Under the pieces are notes generated by a model that searched no databases, was not told the origin of the DNA, and saw only the letters and a program-made list of their open reading frames with translations. Source: Nakamurella aerolata (lineage in GTDB: Bacteria > Actinomycetota > Actinomycetes > Mycobacteriales > Nakamurellaceae). Taken from it: a stretch of 64,000 nt of DNA. Position 1 is the first letter of the stretch. Every line of letters starts with the position of its first letter. The stretch is from contig NZ_JABEND010000008.1 in NCBI RefSeq assembly GCF_013002705.1, positions 62,001-126,000 on the forward strand. The letters are read 5' to 3'. Positions 25,908 to 35,574 of the stretch are shown one piece after another. A program made the translations under genes and the position numbers.

Positions 25908-28900
25908 TCAGCGACCGGTCGGGAAGCCGAACAGGGTGCCGAGCCGTCGGCGCAGCGGCTCCACCTCGGGGATGCGCAGCATCAGCAGCAGCGGCACCAC
26001 CACCATCACCCCGACGATGGAGCCGATCACCAGCTCCAGCAACGAGTTCGACACCCCGAGCACCGACAACACGATCCAGGCAACGACGCCGGCGACCACC
26101 GAGGCCAGCCCGACCTTGCACAGTGTGATGAACAACCGCCAGGTGCCCATCCGGCCATAGCGTGCCGTCAGCCAGATCTCGCCGACCGCGGCACCGATCA
26201 CGTAGCTCAGCGAGGTGGCCGCGGCGATGCCGGGGGCCACAGCCTCGTCCGGCAATTGCCCGCAGAGCAGGATCAGCGGGATCCGGATGCCGACCATCAC
26301 CGCGTTGATCAGTGTCGGGGTGCGGGCGTCCTTCATCGCGTAGAACACCCGCATCTGCACCAGCGTGATGGCCAGCGGCACCAGTCCGAGCGCCAGCGCC
26401 ATCAGGGTGTGCCCGAGGATCGGCGCAGACGTGGACGCGCCGGTGCCCCGGTAGGTGAGGAAGGCCAGCGGCAGGGCCATCGCCACCATCGCGGCCGTGA
26501 TCGGGCCGAGCGTGATCGCCGACAGCCGGTTGGCCAGCGAGGCGTCGTCCTTGACGGCCTCGATGTTGCCGTCGGCGGCGTGCCGGCTCATCCGCGGCAT
26601 GATCGCGGTCAGCACCGAGACGCCGAGGATCCCGTACGGCATCTGGAACAGCATGGAGGCGTAGGCGTAGGTGCTCAGCGCGCCGCCCTGGCCGGTCGCC
26701 ACCCGCGACACCACCACGTAGCTGACCGCCGAGATCAGCGCGTAGCCGATCGACCACAACAGCAGGCCACCGGCCTCGGCGAGGCGCTCGTCGGAGCCCC
26801 AGCGCCAGCGGAACCGGAAACCGGAACGCAGCAGCGAGGGCAGCATCACCAGCGCCTGCACCACGATGCCGAGCGTGGTGCCGAGACCGAGGATGAGCAG
26901 CTGGGTCGGGGTGATGGCGGACAGGCCGAGTTGTTCGCCGTTCGGACCGAGGTGCTGGGTCTGCCCGCTGGTGGTGAACAGCACGCCGGCGGTGGCGATC
27001 ACCACCAGGTTGTTGACCAGCGGCGCCCAGGCCGGCGCCGCGAACCGCTCCTTGGTGTTGAGGATCGCACCGAACAGCGCCGCCAGCCCGTAGAAGAAGA
27101 TCTCCGGCAGCAGCAGCCTGGCCAGCTGGGTGGCCAGCTCGCGATCGGCATGACTGTCGGACTTCATGTAGATGCTGGTGATGTACGGCGCCAGCACCAC
27201 CGCGATAACGGTGACGCCCAGCAGCCCGACGATGGCCATCGTCATCAGCCGCTGGGTGTAGGCGGTGCCGCCGTCCGGGTCAGACCTGGCCCGCGACAAC
27301 AACGGAATGGCGACGGAGGTGAGAACCCCACCGACAACCAACTCAAAAACGATGTTGGGCAACGTGTTCGCCAGCGTGTACGAGTCGTTGACGATCCACA
27401 GTCCCAGCCAGGCCGCGAGCGCCGCCTTGGCGACGAAGCCGGTCAGCCGCGAGGTCAGGGTGGCGACGGCCATCATGCCGCCGGCGCGCACCACTCCACC
27501 GGTGCGCGCGGTTTTGCTGGTGTCGTCGGCGCCGGCTCGGCTGCCCGCTTGACCCGCTGCGCCTACCTGGGCTGCGGCGCCGTCGGCAACTTCGGCGACG
27601 TGCTCCGGGTCGGGCTGGATGCTGTCCGTGCCCGGCTGCCCGTCCGGGCTCAGCACGCCCGGCGGCTGCGGCAGCACGCCGGCGTCACCAGCACGGTAGC
27701 CGTGCCCACCGGGCGCCACGCCAGGTCCGGTCGAGCGGTGGTCGCGCCGTCCCTGCCGGTGCGTACCCGGGATTTCTGGCGCGCCGGGTTGGCTCAGACT
27801 GCCGGGGCGCTGCCGGATGCCAGGCGGCTGCTCGATGCCGGGCGGCTGACCGGAGCCGGGTAGCTGACCGGGGCCGGGCTGGTAAGTGCCGGGTGGCTGC
27901 CCCACGCCCGGTCGCTGGAGGCCGGAAGGGTCCGCTGGGTGCGGCCTGCCGGGTTGCTGGCGGCTGCCCGGGTCCGCGCCGATCCCGGGCCGCGGTCCCG
28001 CGGTGCGATGCGGGGCACCGGTGCGGGACGGCCCGGCCAGGCCGGCCAGTCGCATGGTCTCTTCGGCGGCCGCGCTGGTCCAGGTCTCCGGCGGAACGGC
28101 CTCGTCGGTGATCCGCTGGATCAACATGGTCGCGTCTTCCTGACCGGGGAAGAACGCGGCCTGCACCGGTGGCCGCACCGGCGGGCGACGCACCACCGGC
28201 GGCGCGTACGGCGGCGCCTTGTCCGACGGCTGCAGCGAGTGCTGGCTGCCGGTCGACCACACCGGCTGACCGAACTCGCGGCCCTGCGGGCGCGGCTCGC
28301 GGCTCTGCGGGCGCGGTTGCTCACCCGGGCGCTGCCGCGCACCCGGCTGTCCGCCCTGCGGCTGCGGTCCGCGCGCGGACTCCGTCGACGACGGTGGCCA
28401 CTGCGTTGACCGGGCCTGAGACGGCTGCTGCTGTGCCGACTGCTGCTGCTGTGCCGACTGCTGCCGCGCCGACCGACGCTGTGCCGACTGCTGCTGTGCC
28501 TGCGGAGTCGCCGAACGAGGCGGGCTCGCCTGGTCCGCCTCCGGCGGTTGCTGCTGGTGCGGCTGGGCGTGCCGACCGGACGGCGACCACGATTGCCCGT
28601 CCGCTCGCTGATTCGGCTGCTGGCTCGGCGGCTGCGGCTGCCGGGACGCGGGCTGCCGGGACGCGGGCTGCTGGCGCGCTTCCTGCCGGTCGCCCGGACC
28701 CGGCGGCTGCGGTGCGCCCGGCTGCTGGCCGGGAACGTGAGGTCGGCGCGACGTCGGCTGCTGGCTCAGCGGCGGCGGTTGCGATCCGCCGGGCTGACTC
28801 GAGCCGGACGGGCACTGTCCGCCCTGCAACGGCTGGGCGCGCGGCGGCTGCTGACGCGCGGGCGGTCGCTGGCGTGGGGACGCCTGCTGGCCCGGCGACG

Positions 28901-29450
28901 CTTGGCCAGCAGGCGGCTGCGCCCCGTGCTGATCAGACCCCGCCGGCGGGCCGAACGGCGGTCGCGACGACGGAGGCGGGGCGGGCCGACCCGGCGCTGC
29001 TGGCGATCCGGGCTGGCGGGCTCCGGCACGGTGCTGCCCGTCGCCGCGATCTCCGGGTTGGCGATCTCCGGGTTGGCGATCAGCGGCGTGCCGGCCGGGG
29101 CCCTGCCGTCGCCAGCTGGCCGGAATCTCGGAGCGCCAGAGCTGCCGCGTCGGGTCGGCAGCCTCGTCCCGCCCGGAGCCTTGCCCTCCGCCGGCCGCCC
29201 CTGCGCCCGAGCCACCAGCACCCGAGCCACCAGCGCCTGAGCTACCAGCACCCGAGCCACCGGCACCGGAGTTACCAGCACCGGAGTTGCCAGCGCCATG
29301 AGCGCCGGAAGTGCCGGCAGCGCCATCGGTTCCGTGCGCGCCGTCAGCGCCGGTGCTGCCCTCTTCCGGCGGCTCGGCACTGGCATGCCGCGGCCCCGAC
29401 CGCTGCCGCGGCCGGCGTTCCCACGGTCCAGAGGACGGCGGTGTGGTCAT
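25908..29450 (-). CDS. murJ: Lipid II flippase MurJ (MviN) with a very long disordered N-terminus
   Basis: 1180 aa. Residues from about 650 on are the MurJ domain with around 14 membrane helices, starting GGVVRAGGMMAVATLTSRLT, then NDSYTLANTLPNIVFELVVG, YGLAALFGAILNTKERFAAP, FQMPYGILGVSVLTAIMPRM and PLAITLVQMRVFYAMKDART. It flips the peptidoglycan precursor lipid II across the membrane. Residues 1-645 are Gln/Pro/Gly-rich low complexity, cytosolic; typical MurJ is about 520 residues and mycobacterial ones lack such a head. It ends without the pseudokinase domain that is fused in M. tuberculosis. ATG overlaps the DUF6049 gene stop (ATGA). Confidence 0.94.
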   Translation of the reverse strand: MTTPPSSGPWERRPRQRSGPRHASAEPPEEGSTGADGAHGTDGAAGTSGAHGAGNSGAGNSGAGGSGAGSSGAGGSGAGGSGAGAAGGGQGSGRDEAADPTRQLWRSEIPASWRRQGPGRHAADRQPGDRQPGDRGDGQHRAGARQPGSPAAPGRPAPPPSSRPPFGPPAGSDQHGAQPPAGQASPGQQASPRQRPPARQQPPRAQPLQGGQCPSGSSQPGGSQPPPLSQQPTSRRPHVPGQQPGAPQPPGPGDRQEARQQPASRQPASRQPQPPSQQPNQRADGQSWSPSGRHAQPHQQQPPEADQASPPRSATPQAQQQSAQRRSARQQSAQQQQSAQQQPSQARSTQWPPSSTESARGPQPQGGQPGARQRPGEQPRPQSREPRPQGREFGQPVWSTGSQHSLQPSDKAPPYAPPVVRRPPVRPPVQAAFFPGQEDATMLIQRITDEAVPPETWTSAAAEETMRLAGLAGPSRTGAPHRTAGPRPGIGADPGSRQQPGRPHPADPSGLQRPGVGQPPGTYQPGPGQLPGSGQPPGIEQPPGIRQRPGSLSQPGAPEIPGTHRQGRRDHRSTGPGVAPGGHGYRAGDAGVLPQPPGVLSPDGQPGTDSIQPDPEHVAEVADGAAAQVGAAGQAGSRAGADDTSKTARTGGVVRAGGMMAVATLTSRLTGFVAKAALAAWLGLWIVNDSYTLANTLPNIVFELVVGGVLTSVAIPLLSRARSDPDGGTAYTQRLMTMAIVGLLGVTVIAVVLAPYITSIYMKSDSHADRELATQLARLLLPEIFFYGLAALFGAILNTKERFAAPAWAPLVNNLVVIATAGVLFTTSGQTQHLGPNGEQLGLSAITPTQLLILGLGTTLGIVVQALVMLPSLLRSGFRFRWRWGSDERLAEAGGLLLWSIGYALISAVSYVVVSRVATGQGGALSTYAYASMLFQMPYGILGVSVLTAIMPRMSRHAADGNIEAVKDDASLANRLSAITLGPITAAMVAMALPLAFLTYRGTGASTSAPILGHTLMALALGLVPLAITLVQMRVFYAMKDARTPTLINAVMVGIRIPLILLCGQLPDEAVAPGIAAATSLSYVIGAAVGEIWLTARYGRMGTWRLFITLCKVGLASVVAGVVAWIVLSVLGVSNSLLELVIGSIVGVMVVVPLLLMLRIPEVEPLRRRLGTLFGFPTGR

Positions 29451-32338
29451 CGTTCCTTTCCAGCAGGCCCAGCAGGTTCAGCAGATCCGGTGGTGTCGTC
29501 GGCGCGGGGTGCCGGGACCGGAGGTGGGCCCGGCGTCGGCGCCGCCGGAGTGAGCGCATCCGCGACGCGGACGTCACCAGTGTGATCGGTACCGCCCGAG
29601 TTCCGGGGACGGCCCGCTTTGGCCGTGTCACTACCAGCCGTGTCACTACCAGCCGGGTCTCCACCAGCCGGGTCACCACCAGCCGTGTCACCACCCGCTG
29701 CGGCACGGCCGGCTGCGGCGCCGCGCCCTGCATCACCACCCACAGCGTCACCACCCGCCGCGTCACCAGCTGCGTCACCACCGTCCGGGTTGCCGCGCTG
29801 GCGCCAACGCTGCCACAGCCGCAGCACCACCATCAAAAACAGCACACCGCCGGCGACGGCGATCAGCACAACGGTCAGCGCGCCGTAGGCGTCCGAGCGG
29901 ATGTTCAGCACGGCCGGCGGGCCCCACGGCGCACCGCTCGGCGACACCAACTGCGCCTGCGCCTGCAGCCGGCCGGCCTTCTGGACGGAGGTCTGCAACT
30001 GCAGAATCGCGGTCTGCCCCGGCTCGATCAGCTTGGGCTGCGCCGGCGAGATCGCCGTCAATCCCTGGTTGGCCGGTGCGCTCACGGTGACGTTCACCAG
30101 CACCGGGTACGGCAGCGAGTTGGTGATGTCCAGCCGCAGCGGCGCGTCCTTGGAGGCCAGCGTGTACGAGCCCTGGGTCAGCCGCAGCTGCACACCCTGC
30201 CGCAGGAACGCGGTGGTGCCGTCGATGGTGGCCAGCACGGCGTCACCTGGCGCGGTGTCGGACCGCAACGACGCCGACAACAGCGGGGCGGTGGCGGCGG
30301 CCAGGGTGCGGGTGAGCGCGGAGCCGGCGGGGCGGTTGGGCACCGCCAGCGCGGTCGCCACCTCGGCGAGTTCGGCCTTGGTGTCGCGATAGTGCCGCAG
30401 GTAGTCGGGGTTCAGTCCGGCGCCGGTGGCTTCGGCCACCGGCTCGACGCGCGGCGCCGTCGTCGGGGTCCGCTGCAGCAGCGCGCTCGGGTCCGCACCG
30501 GTCACCACGTCGGCACCGGACAACGCGGCGAGCGCGTCGCCGAGCTCGGCAAGGCCACGGGTGTCGACGGTGTCGGAGGGCAACTGCAGCACCGGCTCGG
30601 TGTCGCCGTCGACGGCCCTGGCGGCCAGCAGCGCGACCGTGGTGTTCAGCGCCGAGCTGGGCGTCGGCACCACGTTGCTGCCGGCGAGCTTGGTCTGCGC
30701 GGGCGTCGCCGCCGCACCCCCAGCGGCCGGGGCGGGCGCCAGCGCGCGGTCGAGCAGCGGGCCCACCTCCGCGTCGGTGAGTACCGCGGGCAACGCCCGG
30801 CCCTCGCCGAGTTCGACCCGAACCTGGTTGCTGGAGCCAACTGTCGACCCGGCGGCGACGCTGGACCGGCGCAGCACCGCACCGGTCTGCCCGGCGCCGA
30901 GGTACTGCGCGAGGGTGTCGGTGGTCGCCGGTCCCGGCGGCACCGCGACCTCGGTGGCGATGCCGGTCGCGGAGCCGAGTCGAGCGGCCGCGGTGCGCCG
31001 CCCGGCTTCGGCCAACGCCGCCAGTTGCGCGCCGGCGTCGGTCACCCCGCCGTCCAATGCCGACTGCACGTCGGGGTCGGAGGTGGGCAACACGATCAGC
31101 CGGTGGGTCCGAGTCAGAGCGGTGATGCGCTGCAGGAACGCCGCTGCTGCCGCCGCGCCAGGGCCAGGGACGGTCGCCGGCTCGGGCAGCCGCAGCGGAT
31201 CGGCGCCGTCCGGACGGGCCGGTTCGGCGGTGACGGGCGCCGCGGCACTGCCGGCGGCGTCCGACCCGGCCGGTTGTTGGGGCGGAGTGGCCGGTGCGGT
31301 CGGGGGCGGCTGCGGCGAGTCGGTCAGCGGCGGCTGCACCGCCGGACGACCGTTGCCACCGCCCTGCAGCACCCGGTAGCCGGCGCTCATCGCGGCCAGC
31401 TCGTCCAGCAGCATCGGGTCGATCACCGGCACCACCGCACCGGGCAGTGCGCTGGTTTCGATCGCTCGCAGCGTGGTGTCGAGCCGGCCACCCGCGCTGA
31501 TCTCGGCGGCGAGCTGGTCGTCCAGAAAGTAGCCCTGCACCCCGCGATGTGGCCGGCTGGACAGCTGCCACAACAAGCCGACCGGAACGGACTGCTTGGC
31601 CTGCAACACTTTTCCGTCGGCCTGTCCCGGAACCGCTGTCACCGTCAGCAGCAGATGCAGTTCGCCGAGCCGCAGCGGGCGCTGCCGGCCGTCGATCTCG
31701 GTGGTGCCGTTCACGTTCAACAGCAGCGGGTACACGCCGGGGCTGGTGATCTGCAGTCCGCTGCTGCCGCCGATCCATTCCGCCACCGCGAAGTCGACCT
31801 GCTGGCCGGCGGCGACGGCACCGCCGCTGGGCTGGTCGGCCCCTCCCGCCGCCCCGGGAGCGGCGGCGAACGGCCGGAACGGACCGATCGCCGCGGTCGG
31901 GTCGGTGGCCGGCTCGACCAGGCTCTTGCGCACCGCGGCGGTGTCCGGCAGCGCCGCCCCGCGCTGCAGCCGGAACCGCAGGCCGGTGACGTCGGCGCCC
32001 GAGACGTTGCGGACGCTGCCGCGGATGGTCAGCACGTTGCCGCTGCTGGCCGTCACCACCTGCGGGGTGACGCTGCTGACGGTGAACTCGAGCGTCCCCG
32101 AGTTGGAGTACTGCTCGGCCGCCCGCCAGCCCGGCGACCCGGCGGCACCCGCCTGGGCGCTGACACCCGTCCGGGCGCCGACCTCCGGGGAAGCCGACCC
32201 GACACCCGCCGCACCGGATACCGCGGCGGACACCGCGCCGGCCGGACGCACCGACGCGGCGGCCGGGAGCACGGCAGCACCCATCAACAGCAGGCACATC
32301 AGCACGCCAACGGCCCAGTGCCCGGACCGGCGGGTCAC
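29447..32338 (-). CDS. DUF6049-family secreted/membrane-anchored protein (Rv3909-like)
   Basis: 963 aa. A signal peptide ([21 protein letters not shown]) is followed by a large extracytoplasmic part beginning [20 protein letters not shown] and ending with an Ig-like stretch ([20 protein letters not shown]). One membrane helix (about 817-840, [20 protein letters not shown]) precedes a cytosolic tail rich in [10 protein letters not shown]-type pentapeptides. Family function is unknown, but the gene is conserved between the Nudix and MurJ genes in actinobacteria, suggesting a cell-wall role. GTG overlaps the Nudix stop (GTGA) and its stop overlaps murJ. Confidence 0.88.
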   Translation of the reverse strand: MTRRSGHWAVGVLMCLLLMGAAVLPAAASVRPAGAVSAAVSGAAGVGSASPEVGARTGVSAQAGAAGSPGWRAAEQYSNSGTLEFTVSSVTPQVVTASSGNVLTIRGSVRNVSGADVTGLRFRLQRGAALPDTAAVRKSLVEPATDPTAAIGPFRPFAAAPGAAGGADQPSGGAVAAGQQVDFAVAEWIGGSSGLQITSPGVYPLLLNVNGTTEIDGRQRPLRLGELHLLLTVTAVPGQADGKVLQAKQSVPVGLLWQLSSRPHRGVQGYFLDDQLAAEISAGGRLDTTLRAIETSALPGAVVPVIDPMLLDELAAMSAGYRVLQGGGNGRPAVQPPLTDSPQPPPTAPATPPQQPAGSDAAGSAAAPVTAEPARPDGADPLRLPEPATVPGPGAAAAAAFLQRITALTRTHRLIVLPTSDPDVQSALDGGVTDAGAQLAALAEAGRRTAAARLGSATGIATEVAVPPGPATTDTLAQYLGAGQTGAVLRRSSVAAGSTVGSSNQVRVELGEGRALPAVLTDAEVGPLLDRALAPAPAAGGAAATPAQTKLAGSNVVPTPSSALNTTVALLAARAVDGDTEPVLQLPSDTVDTRGLAELGDALAALSGADVVTGADPSALLQRTPTTAPRVEPVAEATGAGLNPDYLRHYRDTKAELAEVATALAVPNRPAGSALTRTLAAATAPLLSASLRSDTAPGDAVLATIDGTTAFLRQGVQLRLTQGSYTLASKDAPLRLDITNSLPYPVLVNVTVSAPANQGLTAISPAQPKLIEPGQTAILQLQTSVQKAGRLQAQAQLVSPSGAPWGPPAVLNIRSDAYGALTVVLIAVAGGVLFLMVVLRLWQRWRQRGNPDGGDAAGDAAGGDAVGGDAGRGAAAGRAAAGGDTAGGDPAGGDPAGSDTAGSDTAKAGRPRNSGGTDHTGDVRVADALTPAAPTPGPPPVPAPRADDTTGSAEPAGPAGKER

Positions 32339-32835
32339 GTCGTCGGGTCCGGGGACTGGTCGAGCAGCGCACTGGCCTTGCGGGCCAGCCGGCGCTCGCC
32401 GGCGTACGCGAGCCGCTGATCAAGCTCGGTGATGGGCACCCATGCCACCTCGGTGACCTCAACGTCCTCGTCGGACAGCTCGCCGCCCTCGGCGACCATC
32501 AGATAGTGGTGCACCCGCTTGTGAATGCGCTTGCCGGCGGCGGTGAAGGTGTAGTCGACGCTGCCCAGCCGCGCGGTGATCCGGCCGTCGATGCCGGTTT
32601 CCTCGCGCACCTCCCGAACGGCAGCCTGTTCGGTGGTCTCCCCTGGTTCGACGTGACCCTTGGGCATCGACCAACGCAACCGGCCCCGGCGGTCGAGCCG
32701 GCCGATCAGCGCGGCCGCCCTGACCCCGTCCTCGGTGCGGATGACCAGGCCCCCGGCGGAGGTCTCGTCGGCCCGGTGCGACCGGCGGCGGCCAGCGGCA
32801 ACCCCGCGGGATTTTCCACGCGGTTGGGTTGGCAT
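32335..32835 (-). CDS. Nudix hydrolase (MutT4-like)
   Basis: 166 aa. Complete Nudix box from Gly60: [20 protein letters not shown] followed by TGI, fitting Gx5Ex7REUxEExGU with all metal-binding Glu present. The preceding strand reads RWSMPKGH; basic N-terminal 20 residues. Position divergent to the CCA-adding enzyme and first in the DUF6049-murJ operon equals mutT4 (Rv3908). The substrate (oxidised nucleotide or other diphosphate) cannot be told from sequence. -10 box TAGCAT ends 7 nt before the ATG. Confidence 0.9.
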   Translation of the reverse strand: MPTQPRGKSRGVAAGRRRSHRADETSAGGLVIRTEDGVRAAALIGRLDRRGRLRWSMPKGHVEPGETTEQAAVREVREETGIDGRITARLGSVDYTFTAAGKRIHKRVHHYLMVAEGGELSDEDVEVTEVAWVPITELDQRLAYAGERRLARKASALLDQSPDPTT

Positions 32836-32842
32836 CCATCCG

Positions 32843-32848
32843 ATGCTA
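32843..32848 (-). promoter_or_regulatory. -10 box of the Nudix-DUF6049-murJ operon, leaderless arrangement
   Basis: TAGCAT on the minus strand ends 7 nt before the ATG at 32835; no Shine-Dalgarno. Confidence 0.42.
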
Positions 32849-32962
32849 TTTCACGTTGCTGTTCGATCACGCTGTTGGATCAGGCGGTGTTGCCCCGGCA
32901 GGTCGCCGGGAGCGGGTTGCGCCGGCCCGTCGCCGGGCGCGGGCGGCACGCCGTTGGCGCCG

Positions 32963-32968
32963 TAGACT
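32963..32968 (+). promoter_or_regulatory. -10 box of the CCA-adding enzyme gene, leaderless arrangement
   Basis: TAGACT ends 8 nt before the GTG at 32977, which supports that start over many upstream in-frame options. Confidence 0.42.
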
Positions 32969-32976
32969 TCCGCACC

Positions 32977-34494
32977 GTGTCGCAGGACCGTTCCCCCTCC
33001 CAGCGGGCAGCCACCCCGCCCGCCGGCCCGGCCGACACCGCGGCCATCGCGGACGCCGGCGCGTTGGACGCCTCGCAGCGGCAGGCGGTGGAGAACCTGC
33101 TGCGACTGTCGCCGATCGCCGATGAGCTCGGTGAGCTGTTCGCCGCCGCCGGGTTCACCCTGCATCTGGTGGGGGGTTCGGTGCGGGACGCACTGCTCGG
33201 CCGGCTGGGCAACGACCTCGACTTCACCACCGATGCCCGCCCCGCACAGATCCAGCGGTTGTTGGCGCCGTGGGCAGATGCGGTGTGGGACACCGGGATT
33301 GCCTTCGGCACCGTCGGCGCGAGCAAGCGGGACGCCGGCACTACCTGGATCATCGAGATCACCACCTTCCGGGCGGACGCCTACGACGGGCAGTCCCGCA
33401 ATCCTGAGGTCACCTTCGGCGACTCGCTGGACGGCGACCTGGTGCGCCGCGACTTCTCCATCAACGCGATGGCCGTGTCGGTGCCCGACCACGACTTCAC
33501 CGACCCGTTCGGCGGCTTGGCGGCGCTGGCCACCGGACGGCTGGACACCCCGGCCGCCCCGGAACAGAGCTTCTCGGACGATCCGCTGCGGATGCTGCGC
33601 GCCGCCAGGTTCGCCGCGCAGCTGCAGGTGACGCCGGCCCCGCGGGTGCTGGCCGCGATGCGGCAGATGGCTCCGCAGATCCAGCGGATCACCGCCGAGC
33701 GGGTGCGGGCCGAGCTGGAGAAGCTGCTGCTGGGCGCGGCGCCGCGAGCCGGGCTGACCCTGCTGGTGGACAGCGGGCTGGCGCAGTTCGTGCTGCCCGA
33801 ACTGCCCGCGCTGATCCTGGAACGCGACGAACACCACCAGCACAAGGACGTGTACCAGCACAGCCTGACGGTGCTGGAGCAGGCCATCGCCCAGGAAGAA
33901 GACGGTCCGGACCTGACGCTGCGGCTGGCGGCACTGCTGCACGATGTCGGCAAGCCGGCCACCAGGCGCTTCGAATCCGGCGGCGGAGTGAGCTTTCACC
34001 ATCACGAGGTGGTGGGGGCCAAGCTGATCCGAAAACGCATGCGGGCGTTGAAGTTTCCCAAGCAGCTCACCGAGGACGTCGCCAATCTGACGTTTCTGCA
34101 CCTGCGGTTTCACGGCTACTCCGGCGGCCAGTGGACCGATTCCGCCGTGCGTCGTTACGTGACCGACGCCGGGCCGCTACTGCCGTGGCTGCACAAGCTG
34201 GTGCGCGCGGACAGCACCACCCGCAATCCGCGCCGCCGGGCCGCGCTGCAGCGCTCGTACGACTCGCTCGAGGAGCGCATCGCCGAACTGGCCGCCGCCG
34301 AGGACCTGGCCAGGGTGCGCCCCGACCTCGACGGCAACGCGATCATGCAGTTGCTCGACCTGCCACCCGGACCGCTCGTCGGCCGGGCCTGGAAGTACCT
34401 CAAGGAGTTGCGGCTCGAGCGCGGCCCACTGACCCGCGACGAGGCCGAGGCCGAGCTGCTGGCCTGGGCCGAGCGCGAGGGCATCAACGGCTGA
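32977..34494 (+). CDS. CCA tRNA nucleotidyltransferase
   Basis: Adds or repairs the 3'-CCA end of tRNAs (class II, PcnA/Cca family). 505 aa from GTG 32977; the frame is open far upstream but that part lies antisense to the Nudix gene. Head domain: LVGGSVRDALLGR (about 66) and DLDFTTDA with the two metal-binding Asp, then VTFGDSLDGDLVRRDFSINA and FSDDPLRMLRAARFAAQL. An HD domain follows (LAALLHDVGKPATRRF, about 318; SFHHHEVVGAKL), as in actinobacterial enzymes. Divergent from the Nudix operon, the conserved actinobacterial arrangement. Confidence 0.95.
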   Translation: MSQDRSPSQRAATPPAGPADTAAIADAGALDASQRQAVENLLRLSPIADELGELFAAAGFTLHLVGGSVRDALLGRLGNDLDFTTDARPAQIQRLLAPWADAVWDTGIAFGTVGASKRDAGTTWIIEITTFRADAYDGQSRNPEVTFGDSLDGDLVRRDFSINAMAVSVPDHDFTDPFGGLAALATGRLDTPAAPEQSFSDDPLRMLRAARFAAQLQVTPAPRVLAAMRQMAPQIQRITAERVRAELEKLLLGAAPRAGLTLLVDSGLAQFVLPELPALILERDEHHQHKDVYQHSLTVLEQAIAQEEDGPDLTLRLAALLHDVGKPATRRFESGGGVSFHHHEVVGAKLIRKRMRALKFPKQLTEDVANLTFLHLRFHGYSGGQWTDSAVRRYVTDAGPLLPWLHKLVRADSTTRNPRRRAALQRSYDSLEERIAELAAAEDLARVRPDLDGNAIMQLLDLPPGPLVGRAWKYLKELRLERGPLTRDEAEAELLAWAEREGING

Positions 34495-34519
34495 GGCTCG
34501 GTGCCGCGGGCTCGGTGCC

Positions 34520-34759
34520 TCACCGGTCGATGCGTACCGTCTTGTCGCGGGAACGCTCGCCGCCGATCACCCGAACCTGCCGTTTCCCGACGCCGAAGTG
34601 CGCCGCCAGCAGCGCGCAGACCGCGGCGTTCGCCTGACCGTCCACCGGCGCCGCGGTGGTGCGCACCACCAGCCGGCCGGCCCGCTCGCCGCCCACCTCG
34701 TCCTTGCGGGCCCGCGGGATCACTCTGACCTGCACGGTGTGTGGCGATCGGTCGGACAC
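34520..34759 (-). CDS. DUF167 (YggU-like) small protein
   Basis: 79 aa from GTG 34759; the 53-codon longer frame is proline-rich and overlaps the leader of the next gene, so I reject it. Core pattern of DUF167: VQVRVIPRARKDEVGGERAG, VVRTTAAPVDGQANAAVCAL, FGVGKRQVRVIGGERSRDKT. Cytosolic; function unknown across the family. CACAAT lies 6 nt before the start, a possible leaderless -10 box. Convergent with the CCA-adding enzyme gene. Confidence 0.85.
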   Translation of the reverse strand: MSDRSPHTVQVRVIPRARKDEVGGERAGRLVVRTTAAPVDGQANAAVCALLAAHFGVGKRQVRVIGGERSRDKTVRIDR

Positions 34760-34916
34760 CCAGCCATTGTGAGCCAGCCGCTGCCGGGGTGCGCGGCTGT
34801 CCCGGGGCGGGGGTGGCTGCGGTGTTCTACCGTGAGGTCGTGGGTCGGCTGGATGCAGCGGTGGCCGTCGCCGGTCGATGACGGCAACTCGACAGCACGG
34901 GATGAGAGGTAGCGCC

Positions 34917-35315
34917 ATGGGACTGTTCGACTCGCTGCGGGGCCGCCGGACGCAGCAGCCCGACAGCTCCGGTGCCGAGATCGGGCCGATTGACCCGGGC
35001 GAGCCGGACCCGATCGATCTGCGGCCGCGTACCGACGGCAGCTATCACTCCAGCGCCGGCGCGCTGCGATTCACCGCCGCTGCGGTGCGGGAATCGCCGG
35101 AGGCCGATCCCGCCGCCGCCAAGCAGGATCTTGGCTCCGCCGACGCCAGGACCGGCGAATACACCTCCGCCGGGCGCTTCCTGGTGCGCTCGCCGGCCCG
35201 CGGTTCGGTGACGTTCTCCGCGGTGGCCGTCACCCCCGACCTGCTGACGCTGCGCCGCACCGACATCGGCACCGGCGACAGCGCGGTGGTCGACTTCCGG
35301 TTCCAGCCGGACTGA
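34917..35315 (+). CDS. Uncharacterised 132-residue protein
   Basis: ATG at 34917 with Shine-Dalgarno GAGAGG 7 nt upstream; a 13-codon longer frame lacks one. Not recognised. It begins MGLFDSLRGRRTQQ, has an acidic Pro/Asp-rich part (about 15-45), then a region predicted to be beta-rich (GSYHSSAGALRFTAAAVRES; GRFLVRSPARGSVTFSAVAV; LLTLRRTDIGTGDSAVVDFR). No signal peptide or membrane segment. It precedes the calcium-loop repeat protein by 259 nt on the same strand, so the two may belong together. Confidence 0.7.
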   Translation: MGLFDSLRGRRTQQPDSSGAEIGPIDPGEPDPIDLRPRTDGSYHSSAGALRFTAAAVRESPEADPAAAKQDLGSADARTGEYTSAGRFLVRSPARGSVTFSAVAVTPDLLTLRRTDIGTGDSAVVDFRFQPD

Positions 35316-35574
35316 GTACTCGGACGGACGACACCGCGGCCCCGCGCCCGGCATGGTGAGCGCTCCCCATCCGCGCCCGGATCGGCGGCGGAACCCGGCG
35401 CAGCGCCGTAACGTCCGACCGAGCATCAACCAAGAAAACCGGCGTCACCAAGACATCAGCACAAGCACGTAACAAGCAGGCAGCTCGGAACCTGGCGCGC
35501 ATCCGCACCAACGCACCTGGGGGCAGCACGGACCGACGCACCGCCGATCCACACCTGAGGGGCGAGAACACGTT

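Noticed and set aside
28169-32419. A 1416-codon open frame on the plus strand
   Set aside because: Antisense to DUF6049 and the disordered head of MurJ; translation is monotonous Ala/Arg/Thr with no start signal.
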